In this document: positions 17,458 to 26,303 of the stretch, in pieces
How the letters are laid out: every line of letters starts with the position of its first letter
Numbering within the stretch: position 1 is the first letter of the stretch
NCBI GenBank assembly: GCA_965149945.1
Contig: CBCTTQ010000015.1
Coordinates: 1-49,091 of the forward strand
DNA length: 49,091 bases
Source of the DNA: JAHZFN01 sp965149945
Lineage (GTDB): Bacteria > Bacillota > Dehalobacteriia > UBA4068 > UBA4997
Direction of reading: 5' to 3'
Program-made: the position numbers and the translations under genes
Notes under the pieces: generated by a model
The model's database searches: none
What the model was told of the DNA's origin: nothing
What the model saw: the letters and a program-made list of their open reading frames with translations, nothing else

Positions 17458-18564
17458 ATGATGTTTAAATTAAAATATAAGATTTGGATTGACCAAAATG
17501 GGAAAGCCTTTGGACAAGGTCCCTATAAATTACTGGAAGGGATCAAAGAAACCGGATCTTTGTCCCAATCGGCTAAAGCACTCAATATGTCTTATTCTCA
17601 GGCGCATTCCATGATGAAAAATCTGGGACAAAAATTAGGATTTCCGTTGATCAAAAGCCAGACAGGCGGTCTGGGCGGCGGTCGCACGGAAATTACACCG
17701 GAAGCTCAGGAATTGTTGGATCTTTACGGAAATTTTTATCATGATTGTGAGCAGGCCTTGGAAGATTTATTCTATGAGTATTTTTGTGCTAATAAAGAAC
17801 TGTTGCAGGAAGATTCTTTGATCAACGCTTTCGGAATCGGTAATCAGGGTATTGTTGTTTTTGTAGGAGGGGGCGGCAAGACCTCTTTGATGTGGCATTT
17901 GGCTGAGGAATTAGTGAAAAAAAATCGCAAGGTATTGGTAACGACCACTACCCATATTTTGCCGCCTCAAGAAAAGAATATTGCGTTGTGTATTACCGAC
18001 GAATTGGACAAAGGAATCACCGCTATTCAGAAAAAATTAAAAAACGGTCAAATTCTTACATTAGGGACCGGTTATCAAGGAGAAAAAATGGTGGGAGTTC
18101 CCGTAGATTGGATCAACGCCCTTTCTGATTATGCCGATTATATTTTAATTGAAGGCGACGGCGCTAAGCGTCTGCCCTTCAAGGCGCCGGCAGAACATGA
18201 GCCGGTGATTCCAAAAGAAGCTACCACGGTGGTTTCTGTGGTGGGAATGGATGTGCTGGGAAAACCTCTTTCGGATGAAAATGTTTTTCGCGGCGAGTTG
18301 GTCAGTCGCATTTCCGGAACACCATTGGGCGAGGCAGTCAGTGTGGATACCATTGCTTCTGTTGTGGTTTCTTCGGAAGGCAGTCGTAAAAATGTGCCGC
18401 CCCATGCGCGTTGGGTGGTCTGTTTGAATAAAGTGGATAATTTGGAACGGTTACAGTCTGCCGATTTGGTTGCCAAATATATTTTGGCAAAGCAACCTTT
18501 TGTACCGGTGATTGCAACCTGTACCTTGAAAGAAAATATAATTGCAGGCAGGTGGCAAAATTAA
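17458..18564 (+). CDS. yqeC: ModE-type HTH fused to YqeC (selenium-dependent hydroxylase accessory)
   Basis: 368-residue two-domain protein. Residues 1-105 are a ModE-type winged helix (IKETGSLSQSAKALNMSYSQA, then FPLIKSQTGGLGGGRTEITPEA), which in molybdate regulators binds DNA. From about residue 120 the protein is YqeC, the putative nucleotide-binding accessory factor for selenium-dependent molybdenum hydroxylases; its P-loop is VVFVGGGGKTSLMWHLAEEL, with VTTTTHI and IEGDGAKRLPFKAP further on. The two parts usually come as separate proteins. The molybdate-binding TOBE domain of ModE is absent. Start 17458 (or 17461) follows AGGTGG. Its stop overlaps the next start. The head could regulate this operon or the hydroxylases; inference. 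Confidence 0.9.
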   Translation: MMFKLKYKIWIDQNGKAFGQGPYKLLEGIKETGSLSQSAKALNMSYSQAHSMMKNLGQKLGFPLIKSQTGGLGGGRTEITPEAQELLDLYGNFYHDCEQALEDLFYEYFCANKELLQEDSLINAFGIGNQGIVVFVGGGGKTSLMWHLAEELVKKNRKVLVTTTTHILPPQEKNIALCITDELDKGITAIQKKLKNGQILTLGTGYQGEKMVGVPVDWINALSDYADYILIEGDGAKRLPFKAPAEHEPVIPKEATTVVSVVGMDVLGKPLSDENVFRGELVSRISGTPLGEAVSVDTIASVVVSSEGSRKNVPPHARWVVCLNKVDNLERLQSADLVAKYILAKQPFVPVIATCTLKENIIAGRWQN

Positions 18565-19187
18565 TGCTTTTGGGAGTAGTTTTGGCGGCTGGGACGTCCA
18601 GCCGCATGGGAAAAAACAAATTGGCTCTTCCTTGGGGTAAACGCACAGTGCTGGAAGCGACGATGCGGGTTGTGGATAGCTACGCTTTTAACAAAAAAAT
18701 GGTTGTGCTGGGGTATGAACGGGACTATTGGTTTGAAAAATGGAACAGCGATTTGGAAAACAACACGTTCCTTTGGGATATTGTGGAAAACCCTTTGTAT
18801 CGCCAAGGGCAGGGAACTTCGGTGGCAAAAGTGGGCGAACACCTTTGCTTAAATTTCGCTTTGCAGGATTATGAAGGCGCCATGTTTTTTTTGGGTGATC
18901 AGCCTATGCTGGAAGAAGAAACCATTTGTCAATTGGTAGAAGCGTGGGAGGCGGATAAGGAAAAAATTGTTGTTCCGACTTACCAAGGGCAAAGGGGAAA
19001 TCCGACAATTTTTCCGAAGTGGACTTTTTCAGCGCTGATGAAATTAACCGGAGATGCCGGTCCCAGAGCCATGTTGGAAGAATACCCTGAGCGGGTTTGC
19101 TTTGTAGAAGTGGAAGACCCCGGTATAGTGCTGGATTTGGATACAGAAGAAGCCTATCGGGAAGCACTGGCGCGAGCCGGGAAATAA
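18564..19187 (+). CDS. mocA: MocA-like molybdenum cofactor cytidylyltransferase
   Basis: 207-residue NTP transferase that would attach CMP to molybdopterin, giving the dinucleotide cofactor used by xanthine-dehydrogenase-type hydroxylases. Motifs: LAAGTSSRMGKNKLALPWG (about residues 7-25, nucleotide loop), FFLGDQPMLEEETI (about 111-124), and GQRGNPTIFPKW (about 147-158), with the metal-binding DLDTEEAY near the end. Start chosen at 18564, so that TAATG overlaps the stop of yqeC, with AGGTGG upstream; a GTG at 18552 is possible. It sits between yqeC and yqeB, as expected for selenium-dependent hydroxylase maturation. Confidence 0.9.
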   Translation: MLLGVVLAAGTSSRMGKNKLALPWGKRTVLEATMRVVDSYAFNKKMVVLGYERDYWFEKWNSDLENNTFLWDIVENPLYRQGQGTSVAKVGEHLCLNFALQDYEGAMFFLGDQPMLEEETICQLVEAWEADKEKIVVPTYQGQRGNPTIFPKWTFSALMKLTGDAGPRAMLEEYPERVCFVEVEDPGIVLDLDTEEAYREALARAGK

Positions 19188-19296
19188 AGCTTTTGGCGGG
19201 GAATATTTTCGGAAAAGAAGAGAATGCGGTTTTGCCGCGCGAAAATAAGGAATGGTTCCCTCGGGGAACCCTTATGATGAATGAGGAGGGTTTGGA

Positions 19297-20127
19297 ATGC
19301 TTGTACTGATTAAAGGCGCCGGGGATCTGGCCAGCGGTGTAGCGGTGCGGTTGCATCGGGCGGGTATCAAAACAATTATGACGGACATCGCGCAACCAAC
19401 CGTGATTCGGCGGACAGTCTCTTTTGCTCAGGCGGTGTATGACGGAACAACCAAAGTCGAAGATATCGAAGGAAAAAAAGCTGAAAACGCCAAGGATGCC
19501 TTGGCGATTCTTGAAGAAGGAAAAATACCGGTTATTGTAGATCCTGCTTGTGCCATTTTGCGGGAAATTCAATTTGACGCTGTTGTCGATGCCATTTTAG
19601 CAAAACGCAACATTAATACTAAAATTACCGATGGACCCATTGTCATTGCTTTAGGCCCCGGATTTACCGCGGGAGTCGATTGTCACGCGGTTATTGAAAC
19701 CCAGCGTGGTCATGATTTGGGTCGGGTGCTTTTGTCCGGTCAACCGGCGCCTGATACCGGGATTCCCGGATTAATCGGAGGATATGGGAAAGAGAGAGTG
19801 ATTAAATCTCCCGCTCAGGGTAGCTTTGTGACCACTAAAAAAATCGGCGATATGGTGGCGGAAGGAGATGAAATCGGCTATATTCTTACCGCTGACGGAC
19901 AGCAGGTTCCGGTAAAAACCGTGATTCCCGGTGTTTTGCGGGGAATCCTTTATGATCGGTTGCCGGTGTTTACCGGAATGAAAATTGCTGATGTGGATCC
20001 GCGGCCTGTTTACAGCCATTGCTTTTCTTGTTCGGATAAGGCAAGGGCAGTCGGCGGCGGGGTGCTGGAAGGCATTTTGCATTTTGCCACGAAGAAGAAT
20101 CCTGATTTTTATCAGTGCGGAAAATAA
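19297..20127 (+). CDS. yqeB: YqeB, selenium-dependent molybdenum hydroxylase maturation protein
   Basis: 276-residue protein of the YqeB family, a marker (with yqeC) of organisms that put labile selenium into molybdenum hydroxylases such as purine or nicotinate hydroxylases. N-terminal Rossmann-like LVLIKGAGDLASGVAVRLHRAG (residues 2-23), then VIALGPGFTAGVDCHAVIETQRGHDLGRV (about 110-138), and a C-terminal domain with VGGGVLEGIL. Start after GAGGAGGGTTTGG. 110 bases separate it from mocA and no terminator lies between, so one operon is likely. The hydroxylase itself is not in the window. Confidence 0.93.
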   Translation: MLVLIKGAGDLASGVAVRLHRAGIKTIMTDIAQPTVIRRTVSFAQAVYDGTTKVEDIEGKKAENAKDALAILEEGKIPVIVDPACAILREIQFDAVVDAILAKRNINTKITDGPIVIALGPGFTAGVDCHAVIETQRGHDLGRVLLSGQPAPDTGIPGLIGGYGKERVIKSPAQGSFVTTKKIGDMVAEGDEIGYILTADGQQVPVKTVIPGVLRGILYDRLPVFTGMKIADVDPRPVYSHCFSCSDKARAVGGGVLEGILHFATKKNPDFYQCGK

Positions 20128-20218
20128 ATTTTCCTCACGAAGGTATAAAACCTAAAGAATCAGGCTATTTGTCTGTAAAAATACAGAAAAAGATTGTTGA
20201 AAAAACACATATTGACAG

Positions 20219-20255
20219 AAACCGTCCCGTGATTTTGATGAAAGGGGCGGTTTTT
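20219..20255 (+). terminator. Intrinsic terminator of the yqeC-mocA-yqeB operon
   Basis: Stem AACCGTCCC/GGGGCGGTT (20220-20228, 20244-20252; one G-T pair) followed by Ts. Confidence 0.8.
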
Positions 20256-20279
20256 ATATTGCCCTATCCCGGGAAACGG

Positions 20280-20308
20280 TTGAGAAAAAATTTGTTCAGT
20301 GTTACAAT
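20280..20308 (+). promoter_or_regulatory. Promoter of the EamA gene
   Basis: TTGAGA (20280-20285), 17-base spacer, TACAAT (20303-20308), 30 bases before the GGAGG ribosome site of the transporter gene. Confidence 0.65.
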
Positions 20309-20340
20309 AAAGATAAAGATCGTTTCTGCGGGAGGAAAAA

Positions 20341-21251
20341 ATGACAGAAAAAAATGAGATGTTTGGATTGTTGATGGTGTTTACGGGGGCAATTTTATGG
20401 AGTACTTTGTCCCTGTTTGTCAAGATTATTGAGATGGATGCCTATCTGTTTACGGCTTTACGTTATACAATCGCGCTGTCTGTTTGCTGCCTTTTGTTTT
20501 TCGAGGCGGAATTCCCTGGAATCGGGATTTGGTTTTCTTCGTTCTCTCTTATGTGGCTCTTGGCGTGACGTTGGTTTTTTCCATTTTGTATACATCTAAC
20601 GCCATTGCCATCGGGATGCAGTTTACAGCGCCCCTTTGGGTGTGTATCTATGATTATTGCTGTGGTCGGCGCTTGATGAAAAAGAATCTCTTGCCATTGA
20701 CCATGATTTTGGTGGGATTATTGGTATTTATGTTGACTCCCGGCAAAGGGGTCACTTGGTACGGGAATTTACTGGCGTTGATTTCCGGTATTTTGTTTGG
20801 AATGTTGACTATTTTTTCCGCTCGGGTACAGACAGATAATCCCATCGGGTTGACTTGCATCGGTAATTTTGTCGGTGCGGTTGCCATGTTTCTCTGTTAT
20901 TTCGCTTTGGGCGGCCAATGGTCGGATCTGCCTTCAGTCAGTGGGGTGCAGTGGTTGGAGGTGCTGTTTGTGGGAATTTTTCAGACAGCCGGCGGTTTTA
21001 CATTGTTTAATATCGGTTTGAAATATGCCGATACTCAAAAGGCTTCGGTCATTTCTACCATGGAGTTGGTGGGCAGCGTAGCGCTGGTAGCGGTATTTCT
21101 TCAGGAATATCCGGATACTTACAGCATTTTGGGGTCCTTGTTGATTATCGGCGGAATCACGGCGCAGTTTTTCCTGAGCAAAAGGAGTTCCATGCAAAGC
21201 GGCAGGTCGCGAACATCTGCGGTCGCGTCGCCGAAACAGGCGGAACGGTGA
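20341..21251 (+). pseudogene. EamA/DMT family transporter, broken by a single frameshift
   Basis: Together the two overlapping frames encode a full drug/metabolite transporter of about 303 residues with ten hydrophobic segments (two EamA repeats). Frame one gives MFGLLMVFTGAILWSTLSLFVKII to CCLLFF; the second continues RGGIPWNRDLVFFVLSYVALGV to the end at 21251 (GGFTLFNIGLKYADTQKASVISTMELV is the usual second-repeat signature). The switch falls at the T5 run at 20497-20501: one extra T would restore the whole protein. It may be a recent mutation or a sequencing/assembly slip at a homopolymer. Downstream initiation at 20484 would lose the first two helices. Confidence 0.85.
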
Positions 21252-21352
21252 CGGCAGAAAAAAGGTTTTTTGTTTCGCACAGGATTTGATAGGGAAACGT
21301 CGAAAATATTTTAATGATGAGTAGATTTTCAGTTTTGTCAGGAGGTGAAAGG

Positions 21353-22186
21353 ATGCTGGGCGGAATTTTTACCAATTACAGTTTTGGTGATTATCTGCTG
21401 ATGGTGTTAGATATTGGAATTGTAGCGTTTTTGATTTATAAATTGCTGTTTTTGGTGCGCGGTACCAGAGCGGTGCAATTGATGGAAGGGATCGTTGTGC
21501 TTTTGTTGGTGGCTGTAATCAGCAATCTGCTGGAGCTGCAAATGATCCAATGGTTGCTTTCTCAGATTTGGGCGGTATTCTTTATGATGCTGGTGGTGGT
21601 TTTTCAGCCGGAAATCCGTCGTGCTTTGGAGCATATCGGATTGAAGAGCTTTTTCCCGAAGTCTTCGTTAGTCAGTCAAATGGATGATGATGATTTCCAG
21701 GAGCATGTGGTCAGGGCCTGTCTGGCGGAATCCAAAAGCAAAACAGGAATGCTGTTGGTTTTGGAACGTTCGGTGGGACTGAATGATTATGTCAATAACG
21801 GAATTCATTTGGACGCTTTGGTCAGCGAGCAGATGTTGATTAATATTTTTGTACCCAACACGCCACTGCACGACGGCGCGGCTATTATTCGCGGTGACCG
21901 CATTATCGCCGCGGCCTGTTTTCTGCCTTTGAGTGATAATCCAAATATCAGTATGAAATTGGGGACGCGGCACCGAGCCGCCTTGGGTATGTCAGAGGTT
22001 TCCGATGCGTTGGTAATCGTGGTTTCGGAAGAGACGGGACAAATCTCCGTCGCTCAAAACGGGCATCTGAATCAAAATTTGGACGAGGTGAATTTACGTC
22101 GCCTGCTGGCGGAAAGCGCTTATCAAAATAATGAAAAAAACGAAAAGAAATTTCCCGGTTTTTGGAATAAGGGGGCGAAGTCGTGA
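21353..22186 (+). CDS. cdaA: Diadenylate cyclase CdaA
   Basis: 277-residue membrane enzyme that makes the second messenger cyclic di-AMP from two ATP. Three hydrophobic segments (about residues 10-80) precede the DisA_N-type cyclase domain, which has the catalytic LHDGAAII (about residue 171) and GTRHRAALG (about 203). Start at 21353 follows AGGAGGTGAAAGG; earlier in-frame codons lack such a site. The order cdaA-cdaR-glmM is the standard Firmicutes arrangement. In known cases CdaR and GlmM bind CdaA and tune its output, linking c-di-AMP to cell-wall precursor supply and potassium/osmotic control. Confidence 0.97.
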   Translation: MLGGIFTNYSFGDYLLMVLDIGIVAFLIYKLLFLVRGTRAVQLMEGIVVLLLVAVISNLLELQMIQWLLSQIWAVFFMMLVVVFQPEIRRALEHIGLKSFFPKSSLVSQMDDDDFQEHVVRACLAESKSKTGMLLVLERSVGLNDYVNNGIHLDALVSEQMLINIFVPNTPLHDGAAIIRGDRIIAAACFLPLSDNPNISMKLGTRHRAALGMSEVSDALVIVVSEETGQISVAQNGHLNQNLDEVNLRRLLAESAYQNNEKNEKKFPGFWNKGAKS

Positions 22187-23403
22187 ACGGAAAGGATGTG
22201 ATGAAGTCCCTGCTTAAAATCGTGAAAAATAAACATCTCGGTTATGCGCTGGTGGCGGTTTTGATTGCTTCTGTACTGTGGATTTATGTGGCGCAAAGCC
22301 AAAATCCCATGGAAGAACGGCTGTTTGAAATCCCTTTGGAATACAATAATTTGCCCGCTAATATGGCGGTGGTGGATCGCCTGGATACTGTCAGTGTGCG
22401 AGTGCAGGGATATACACGGATTGTAGAGAATCTGGACACCAGGGATATTACCGCTTCTTTGGATTTGTCTGATGCCAATGTGGGGCAGTATGTTTCTAAA
22501 ATCAACATTGAACTGCCCAGCAATGTGCAGTTAATCTCTGTGACGCCGGTGGATGTAGAAGTAAATATTCAGGAGCTGCGTTCGGTTGAAGTGGCGGTAG
22601 AAGTGAACACCGATGATGTGACGGTGGCAGAAGGATATACATTGCTGACCCCCATTATTGACATTAGCGCGGTGAAAGTTTCCGGAGCGGAAGAAAATGT
22701 GGCGTTGATTGATCATGCGGAAGTGAAAATTCCCGCGGGCACTTTGTCGGAAAGCTATAACGGAACGTTGGCAGTCAGTGTTTACGATGAAAATGGTAAC
22801 AGTTTGGACGATTTGGTAGAAATAGTTCCTGATGCCATTGATGTTTTGCTCCCTGTGGTAACGGAAGAACCCAGCAAAGTGGCGCCTATCAGCGCTGCTT
22901 TGGTCGGAGAACCGGCAGATGGTTATACCATTAGCCGAATTTTGATTTCTCCTAATGTGGTGACAGTTTACGGCAGTCAGTATTTGTTGGATAACATTGA
23001 TTATGTTTTGACAGAATCTATTGATATTACAAATGCCAGGGGAAACGTCAGCGCTAATGTTGGTTTAATCTCCGGGGAAGGGATTCGATTGGATAGCGAG
23101 GAAAATGTGGATGTGGTGGTGTTCATCGAGCGAGAGGATACTGTCACCTTTGATAATGTACAAGTAAAATTGATCAATTCCGATGCCAGTCGCAGCTACA
23201 GTCTTTCTCGAGAAACGGTGAGCGTGACGGTACGCGGTCCTCTTTCCGGAATATCGGCGCTTTCTGCCAACAGCATCTCGGTGGAAGCAGATGTCTCCGG
23301 GTTGGAAACAGGGACGCATCAAGTGCATCTGACCTATACCATTCCCGGCACCAGCTATGTGGAAAGCATTTCGCCGGATACGGTAACTGTGCGAGTGCGG
23401 TAG
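22183..23403 (+). CDS. cdaR: YbbR-domain protein CdaR
   Basis: 406-residue membrane-anchored regulator of CdaA. One N-terminal transmembrane helix (about residues 19-37, HLGYALVAVLIASVLWIYVA) is followed by tandem YbbR repeats on the outside, seen as recurring patterns such as PLEYNNLPANMAVV, VEVNTDDVTVAEGYTL, ALVGEPADGYTIS and VKLINSDASRSYSLS. The GTG at 22183 overlaps the cdaA stop (GTGA), a coupling arrangement; an ATG at 22201 with GGAAAGG upstream is the alternative and would shorten the protein by six residues. Confidence 0.93.
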   Translation: MNGKDVMKSLLKIVKNKHLGYALVAVLIASVLWIYVAQSQNPMEERLFEIPLEYNNLPANMAVVDRLDTVSVRVQGYTRIVENLDTRDITASLDLSDANVGQYVSKINIELPSNVQLISVTPVDVEVNIQELRSVEVAVEVNTDDVTVAEGYTLLTPIIDISAVKVSGAEENVALIDHAEVKIPAGTLSESYNGTLAVSVYDENGNSLDDLVEIVPDAIDVLLPVVTEEPSKVAPISAALVGEPADGYTISRILISPNVVTVYGSQYLLDNIDYVLTESIDITNARGNVSANVGLISGEGIRLDSEENVDVVVFIEREDTVTFDNVQVKLINSDASRSYSLSRETVSVTVRGPLSGISALSANSISVEADVSGLETGTHQVHLTYTIPGTSYVESISPDTVTVRVR

Positions 23404-23459
23404 CATATCTTTGAGGCGAAAAATAGCATCGGAGTAATAAAATGCAGCAGGAGGTTTCT

Positions 23460-24809
23460 ATGGGAAAATTATTTGGTACGGACGGTGTCAGAGGAAAAGC
23501 CAATGTGGATTTGACCCCGTTGTTAGCATATGAATTGGGTTTGAAAGGCGCTTATGTATTGCGGCAGATTCACGGAAACGGAGGCAAAGCGAAAATTGTT
23601 GTGGGTCGGGACACCCGTCTTTCCGGAGAAATGTTGGAAGCGGCGCTGACTGCCGGTATTTGTGCCGCCGGAGTGGATGTTGTCAGTTTTGGGGTAATCC
23701 CCACCGCGGCGGTGGCGTATTTGGCAAAAAACATGGGCGCTGTGGCAGGAGTGGTGATTTCGGCTTCCCATAATCCCGCCTATGATAACGGGATTAAGTT
23801 TTTCGGAGGGAATGGTTATAAGTTGCCTGACGAAGTGGAAGATCAAATTGAAGAACTGATTTTGCGGGAAACCACGGTGCCTTTGGCGACCGAACAAGAA
23901 ATCGGTACGGTTACCTACGATTTGGATGCTCCGCAGCGGTACGCGCGATATCTGGTGGAACGGTTGGACAGTGATTTGGCAGGAAAGAAAGTAGTGTTGG
24001 ATTGTGCTAATGGGGCTTCCAGCTACATTGCCCCCAGAGTATTTGAGGCCATGGGGGCTGAAGTGATTGCCACTCATCACACACCGGACGGTTGGAATAT
24101 CAACGATCGTTGCGGCAGTACCCATACGGAAAGTCTGCAAAAAGCTGTTTTGGAGCAGCAAGCGGCTATTGGGCTGGCTTTTGACGGAGATGCTGACCGC
24201 CTTTTGGTGGTGGATGAAAACGGCCGTTTGATCAGCGGCGATCAGATTATGGTTATCTGCGCTTGTTATATGAAAGAGCACGGGATGCTGAAAAACAATC
24301 GGTTGGTAGTGACAGTCATGAGTAATTTGGGACTGAAACTGGCTATGGAAGAATTAGGTGTGGAAGTACTGCAAACCAAGGTAGGCGATCGCTATGTCAT
24401 TGAAAAAATGCGGGAAAGCGGCGCTGTTATCGGCGGGGAGCAAAGCGGACATATTATTTTCAGTGAGATTAATACTACGGGGGATGGATTGACGACCGCT
24501 TTGTTTTTGATGCAGATTTTAGCGGAAACCCAAAAGCCGGTGAGTCAATTGGCTCAAGCGATGCGGGTATTGCCCCAGGTGCTGAAAAATGTGCGGGTTA
24601 AAACCAAAGAAGGCTGGAAAGAAAATCCGGCTATTCAAGCAGTGATGGAACAAGCCTCGGCGGAATTGGCAGACAGCGGACGGATTTTGGTGCGTCCTTC
24701 GGGAACTGAACCGTTGTTGCGAGTAATGGCGGAAGGCCCGGATCTGAAGATACTGGAGCGGATTGTCAATGAAATTTCCACAGTGGTAGCCGCTCAGTTA
24801 AACGGGTGA
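23460..24809 (+). CDS. glmM: Phosphoglucosamine mutase GlmM
   Basis: 449-residue enzyme interconverting glucosamine-6-phosphate and glucosamine-1-phosphate, the step towards UDP-GlcNAc for peptidoglycan. It starts MGKLFGTDGVRGKAN as GlmM proteins do. The phosphoserine loop is GVVISASHNPAYDNGIKFF (about residues 97-115), the metal-binding loop is LAFDGDADRLLVVD (about 238-251), sugar-binding GGEQSGHII (about 325) and the phosphate-binding RPSGTEPLLRVM (about 416). Start 23460 after AGCAGGAGGTTTCT. Third gene of the c-di-AMP cluster and followed by a terminator. Confidence 0.97.
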   Translation: MGKLFGTDGVRGKANVDLTPLLAYELGLKGAYVLRQIHGNGGKAKIVVGRDTRLSGEMLEAALTAGICAAGVDVVSFGVIPTAAVAYLAKNMGAVAGVVISASHNPAYDNGIKFFGGNGYKLPDEVEDQIEELILRETTVPLATEQEIGTVTYDLDAPQRYARYLVERLDSDLAGKKVVLDCANGASSYIAPRVFEAMGAEVIATHHTPDGWNINDRCGSTHTESLQKAVLEQQAAIGLAFDGDADRLLVVDENGRLISGDQIMVICACYMKEHGMLKNNRLVVTVMSNLGLKLAMEELGVEVLQTKVGDRYVIEKMRESGAVIGGEQSGHIIFSEINTTGDGLTTALFLMQILAETQKPVSQLAQAMRVLPQVLKNVRVKTKEGWKENPAIQAVMEQASAELADSGRILVRPSGTEPLLRVMAEGPDLKILERIVNEISTVVAAQLNG

Positions 24810-24845
24810 GGAACGTCCTGAGAGAATTAGTTCTTTGGCAAACGG

Positions 24846-24873
24846 AAAATCGCCGGCTGTAGCCGGCGATTTT
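24846..24873 (+). terminator. Intrinsic terminator of the cdaA-cdaR-glmM operon
   Basis: Perfect 12-bp stem AAAATCGCCGGC/GCCGGCGATTTT with loop TGTA. Confidence 0.9.
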
Positions 24874-24917
24874 TGAGTTATTGAAAAATATAACAATCAA
24901 GATAAAGGAGAGAACGG

Positions 24918-25697
24918 ATGAAAGAAGCTTTTTTGGTAGAGACTGCTTTGCTGGGACAAGGTTTGCAGGACTGCGATGAAAAAACCTTGGCGACGGCTTG
25001 GCAAAAGCGGTTGCCGATGGATTTGTCTGTTTTGGTTTGGCTTTGGCGGGGCGAGATTATAATGGGCGGAATAGAGGAATTTTTATCTGTTCGGCAGGCT
25101 CCCGCTATGGGTCGTTATAATCGTTACACATTGGCAAAAGCGGTTTCAGAGGGAAGAAGCGGTTTTTTGACAGCAGGCGCTACAATGGCAGTGGCGGCGG
25201 AGGTAGGGAAAAAACTGGTGGTTTCCTGTGGAATCGGCGGTATTACAGACAAAGAAGTGAGCTCGGATTATCCTGCTCTGTGTGATTTGGAGATAACACT
25301 TTTAGCCACGGCCGTAAAAGATATGTTCGCTGTTGCGCCGGTGTTGGCTTATTTGCACAAACGGGGTGTAAAGGTCTATGGATTGGGACGAGCTGTTGCC
25401 GATGGTTATCTGTTTGTGGGAGAAGAAGTTCCGTTAGACGGCGCGATTGAGGGGCTATCCGCTTTACCGTCAGATTGTCGTTTGGTTTTGCGCGGTATCG
25501 CGCCGGAGCTGCGCCTGCGGGATCGGCGTCTTTTGCGCCGCGCCGTGGCAGAGGGAGAGGCGGCGCAAGCGGCGGGTGGGTTCTTCCATCCTGCTGTTAA
25601 TGCGGCTTTAACGCGCTTTTCCGCGGGCAAAACCTCTTTATTGCAGTTGCATGCTTTGTTAGACAATGCGCGAGAAGTTTGGGAAATGGCAAACTGA
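24918..25697 (+). CDS. PsuG/IndA-like protein (pseudouridine-5'-phosphate glycosidase family), short
   Basis: 259-residue protein that I match, region by region, to pseudouridine-5'-phosphate glycosidase (about 305 residues): ETALLGQGL (family ETTIISHGMP-type), LSVLVWLWRGEIIMGG (family PATIAxxDGxxxVGL), LTAGATMAVAAEVGKKLVVSCGIGGI (family GATTVAATM...FATGGIGGVH), then LEITLLATAVKDMFAVAPVLAYLHKRGVKVYGLG with a Lys at the place of the conserved Lys in CAGAKSILD. The usual His/Gly of the first motif, the RG-rich loop after GGIGG and the C-terminal part are altered or missing. It may be a divergent glycosidase or have lost activity. No psuK kinase adjoins. Confidence 0.65.
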   Translation: MKEAFLVETALLGQGLQDCDEKTLATAWQKRLPMDLSVLVWLWRGEIIMGGIEEFLSVRQAPAMGRYNRYTLAKAVSEGRSGFLTAGATMAVAAEVGKKLVVSCGIGGITDKEVSSDYPALCDLEITLLATAVKDMFAVAPVLAYLHKRGVKVYGLGRAVADGYLFVGEEVPLDGAIEGLSALPSDCRLVLRGIAPELRLRDRRLLRRAVAEGEAAQAAGGFFHPAVNAALTRFSAGKTSLLQLHALLDNAREVWEMAN

Positions 25698-25713
25698 ACA
25701 TAAATGTTACAGA

Positions 25714-25742
25714 AAAGATCGGTAAAAACCGGTCTTTTTTTC
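25714..25742 (+). terminator. Intrinsic terminator after the PsuG-like gene
   Basis: Stem AAAGATCGGT/ACCGGTCTTT (one G-T pair), 4-base loop, then a T run. Confidence 0.85.
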
Positions 25743-25802
25743 AAACTGATGTCAGATTTTTCGGCTTGGGCGTGTCTATATAGTGAAAGGAGGGGAAGTG
25801 CC

Positions 25803-26303
25803 TTGTGCGAGACAGAATTGTTGGAACGCCTGATGAGGGAGTACGGAGACGGGTTGCTACGATTGTGTTTTCTGTATTTGAAGGATTATCATTTGGCGGA
25901 AGATGTTGTACAGGAAACCTTTTTGAAGGCGGCGCGCTCCTATGGAACATTGCAAAATCCGGCGGCGGAAAAGGCCTGGTTGAATCGAATTGCTGTCAAC
26001 GGTTGTAAAAACGTCATGAGAACTCGCTGGTTTCGTTGGAACCGATATGGATTGGCATCGGAGGAACGGGCGATAGACGAACAAAATCCGGAACGATTGT
26101 TGGAACGTCAAACAATATCCGCCGCTCTCGCGGCTTTATCAAAAAGCGATCGAGAGGTACTGTTGCTCCATTATTATCAAGGGTTTTCAGTGCGGGAGAC
26201 GGCCGCGGTGTTGGGCAAAAATGAAGGCGCTGTTGCCCAAAGGTTGCGTCGGGCCAGAAAGCGATTGAAAAAGAAATTGGAGGAGATTGGTTATGAAGAA
26301 TGA
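25803..26303 (+). CDS. ECF-type RNA polymerase sigma factor
   Basis: 166-residue extracytoplasmic-function sigma factor. Region 2 is seen in YGDGLLRLCFLYLKDYHLAEDVVQETFLKAARSYGTL (about residues 12-48) and region 4 in ALSKSDREVLLLHYYQGFSVRETAAVLGKNEGAVAQRLRRARKRLKKKL (about 112-160). The start is a TTG at 25803, seven bases after AAAGGAGGGG; the frame runs further upstream through a terminator, so longer versions are unlikely. It overlaps the anti-sigma gene by 11 bases. Such pairs respond to envelope stress; the signal is unknown. Confidence 0.92.
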   Translation: MCETELLERLMREYGDGLLRLCFLYLKDYHLAEDVVQETFLKAARSYGTLQNPAAEKAWLNRIAVNGCKNVMRTRWFRWNRYGLASEERAIDEQNPERLLERQTISAALAALSKSDREVLLLHYYQGFSVRETAAVLGKNEGAVAQRLRRARKRLKKKLEEIGYEE

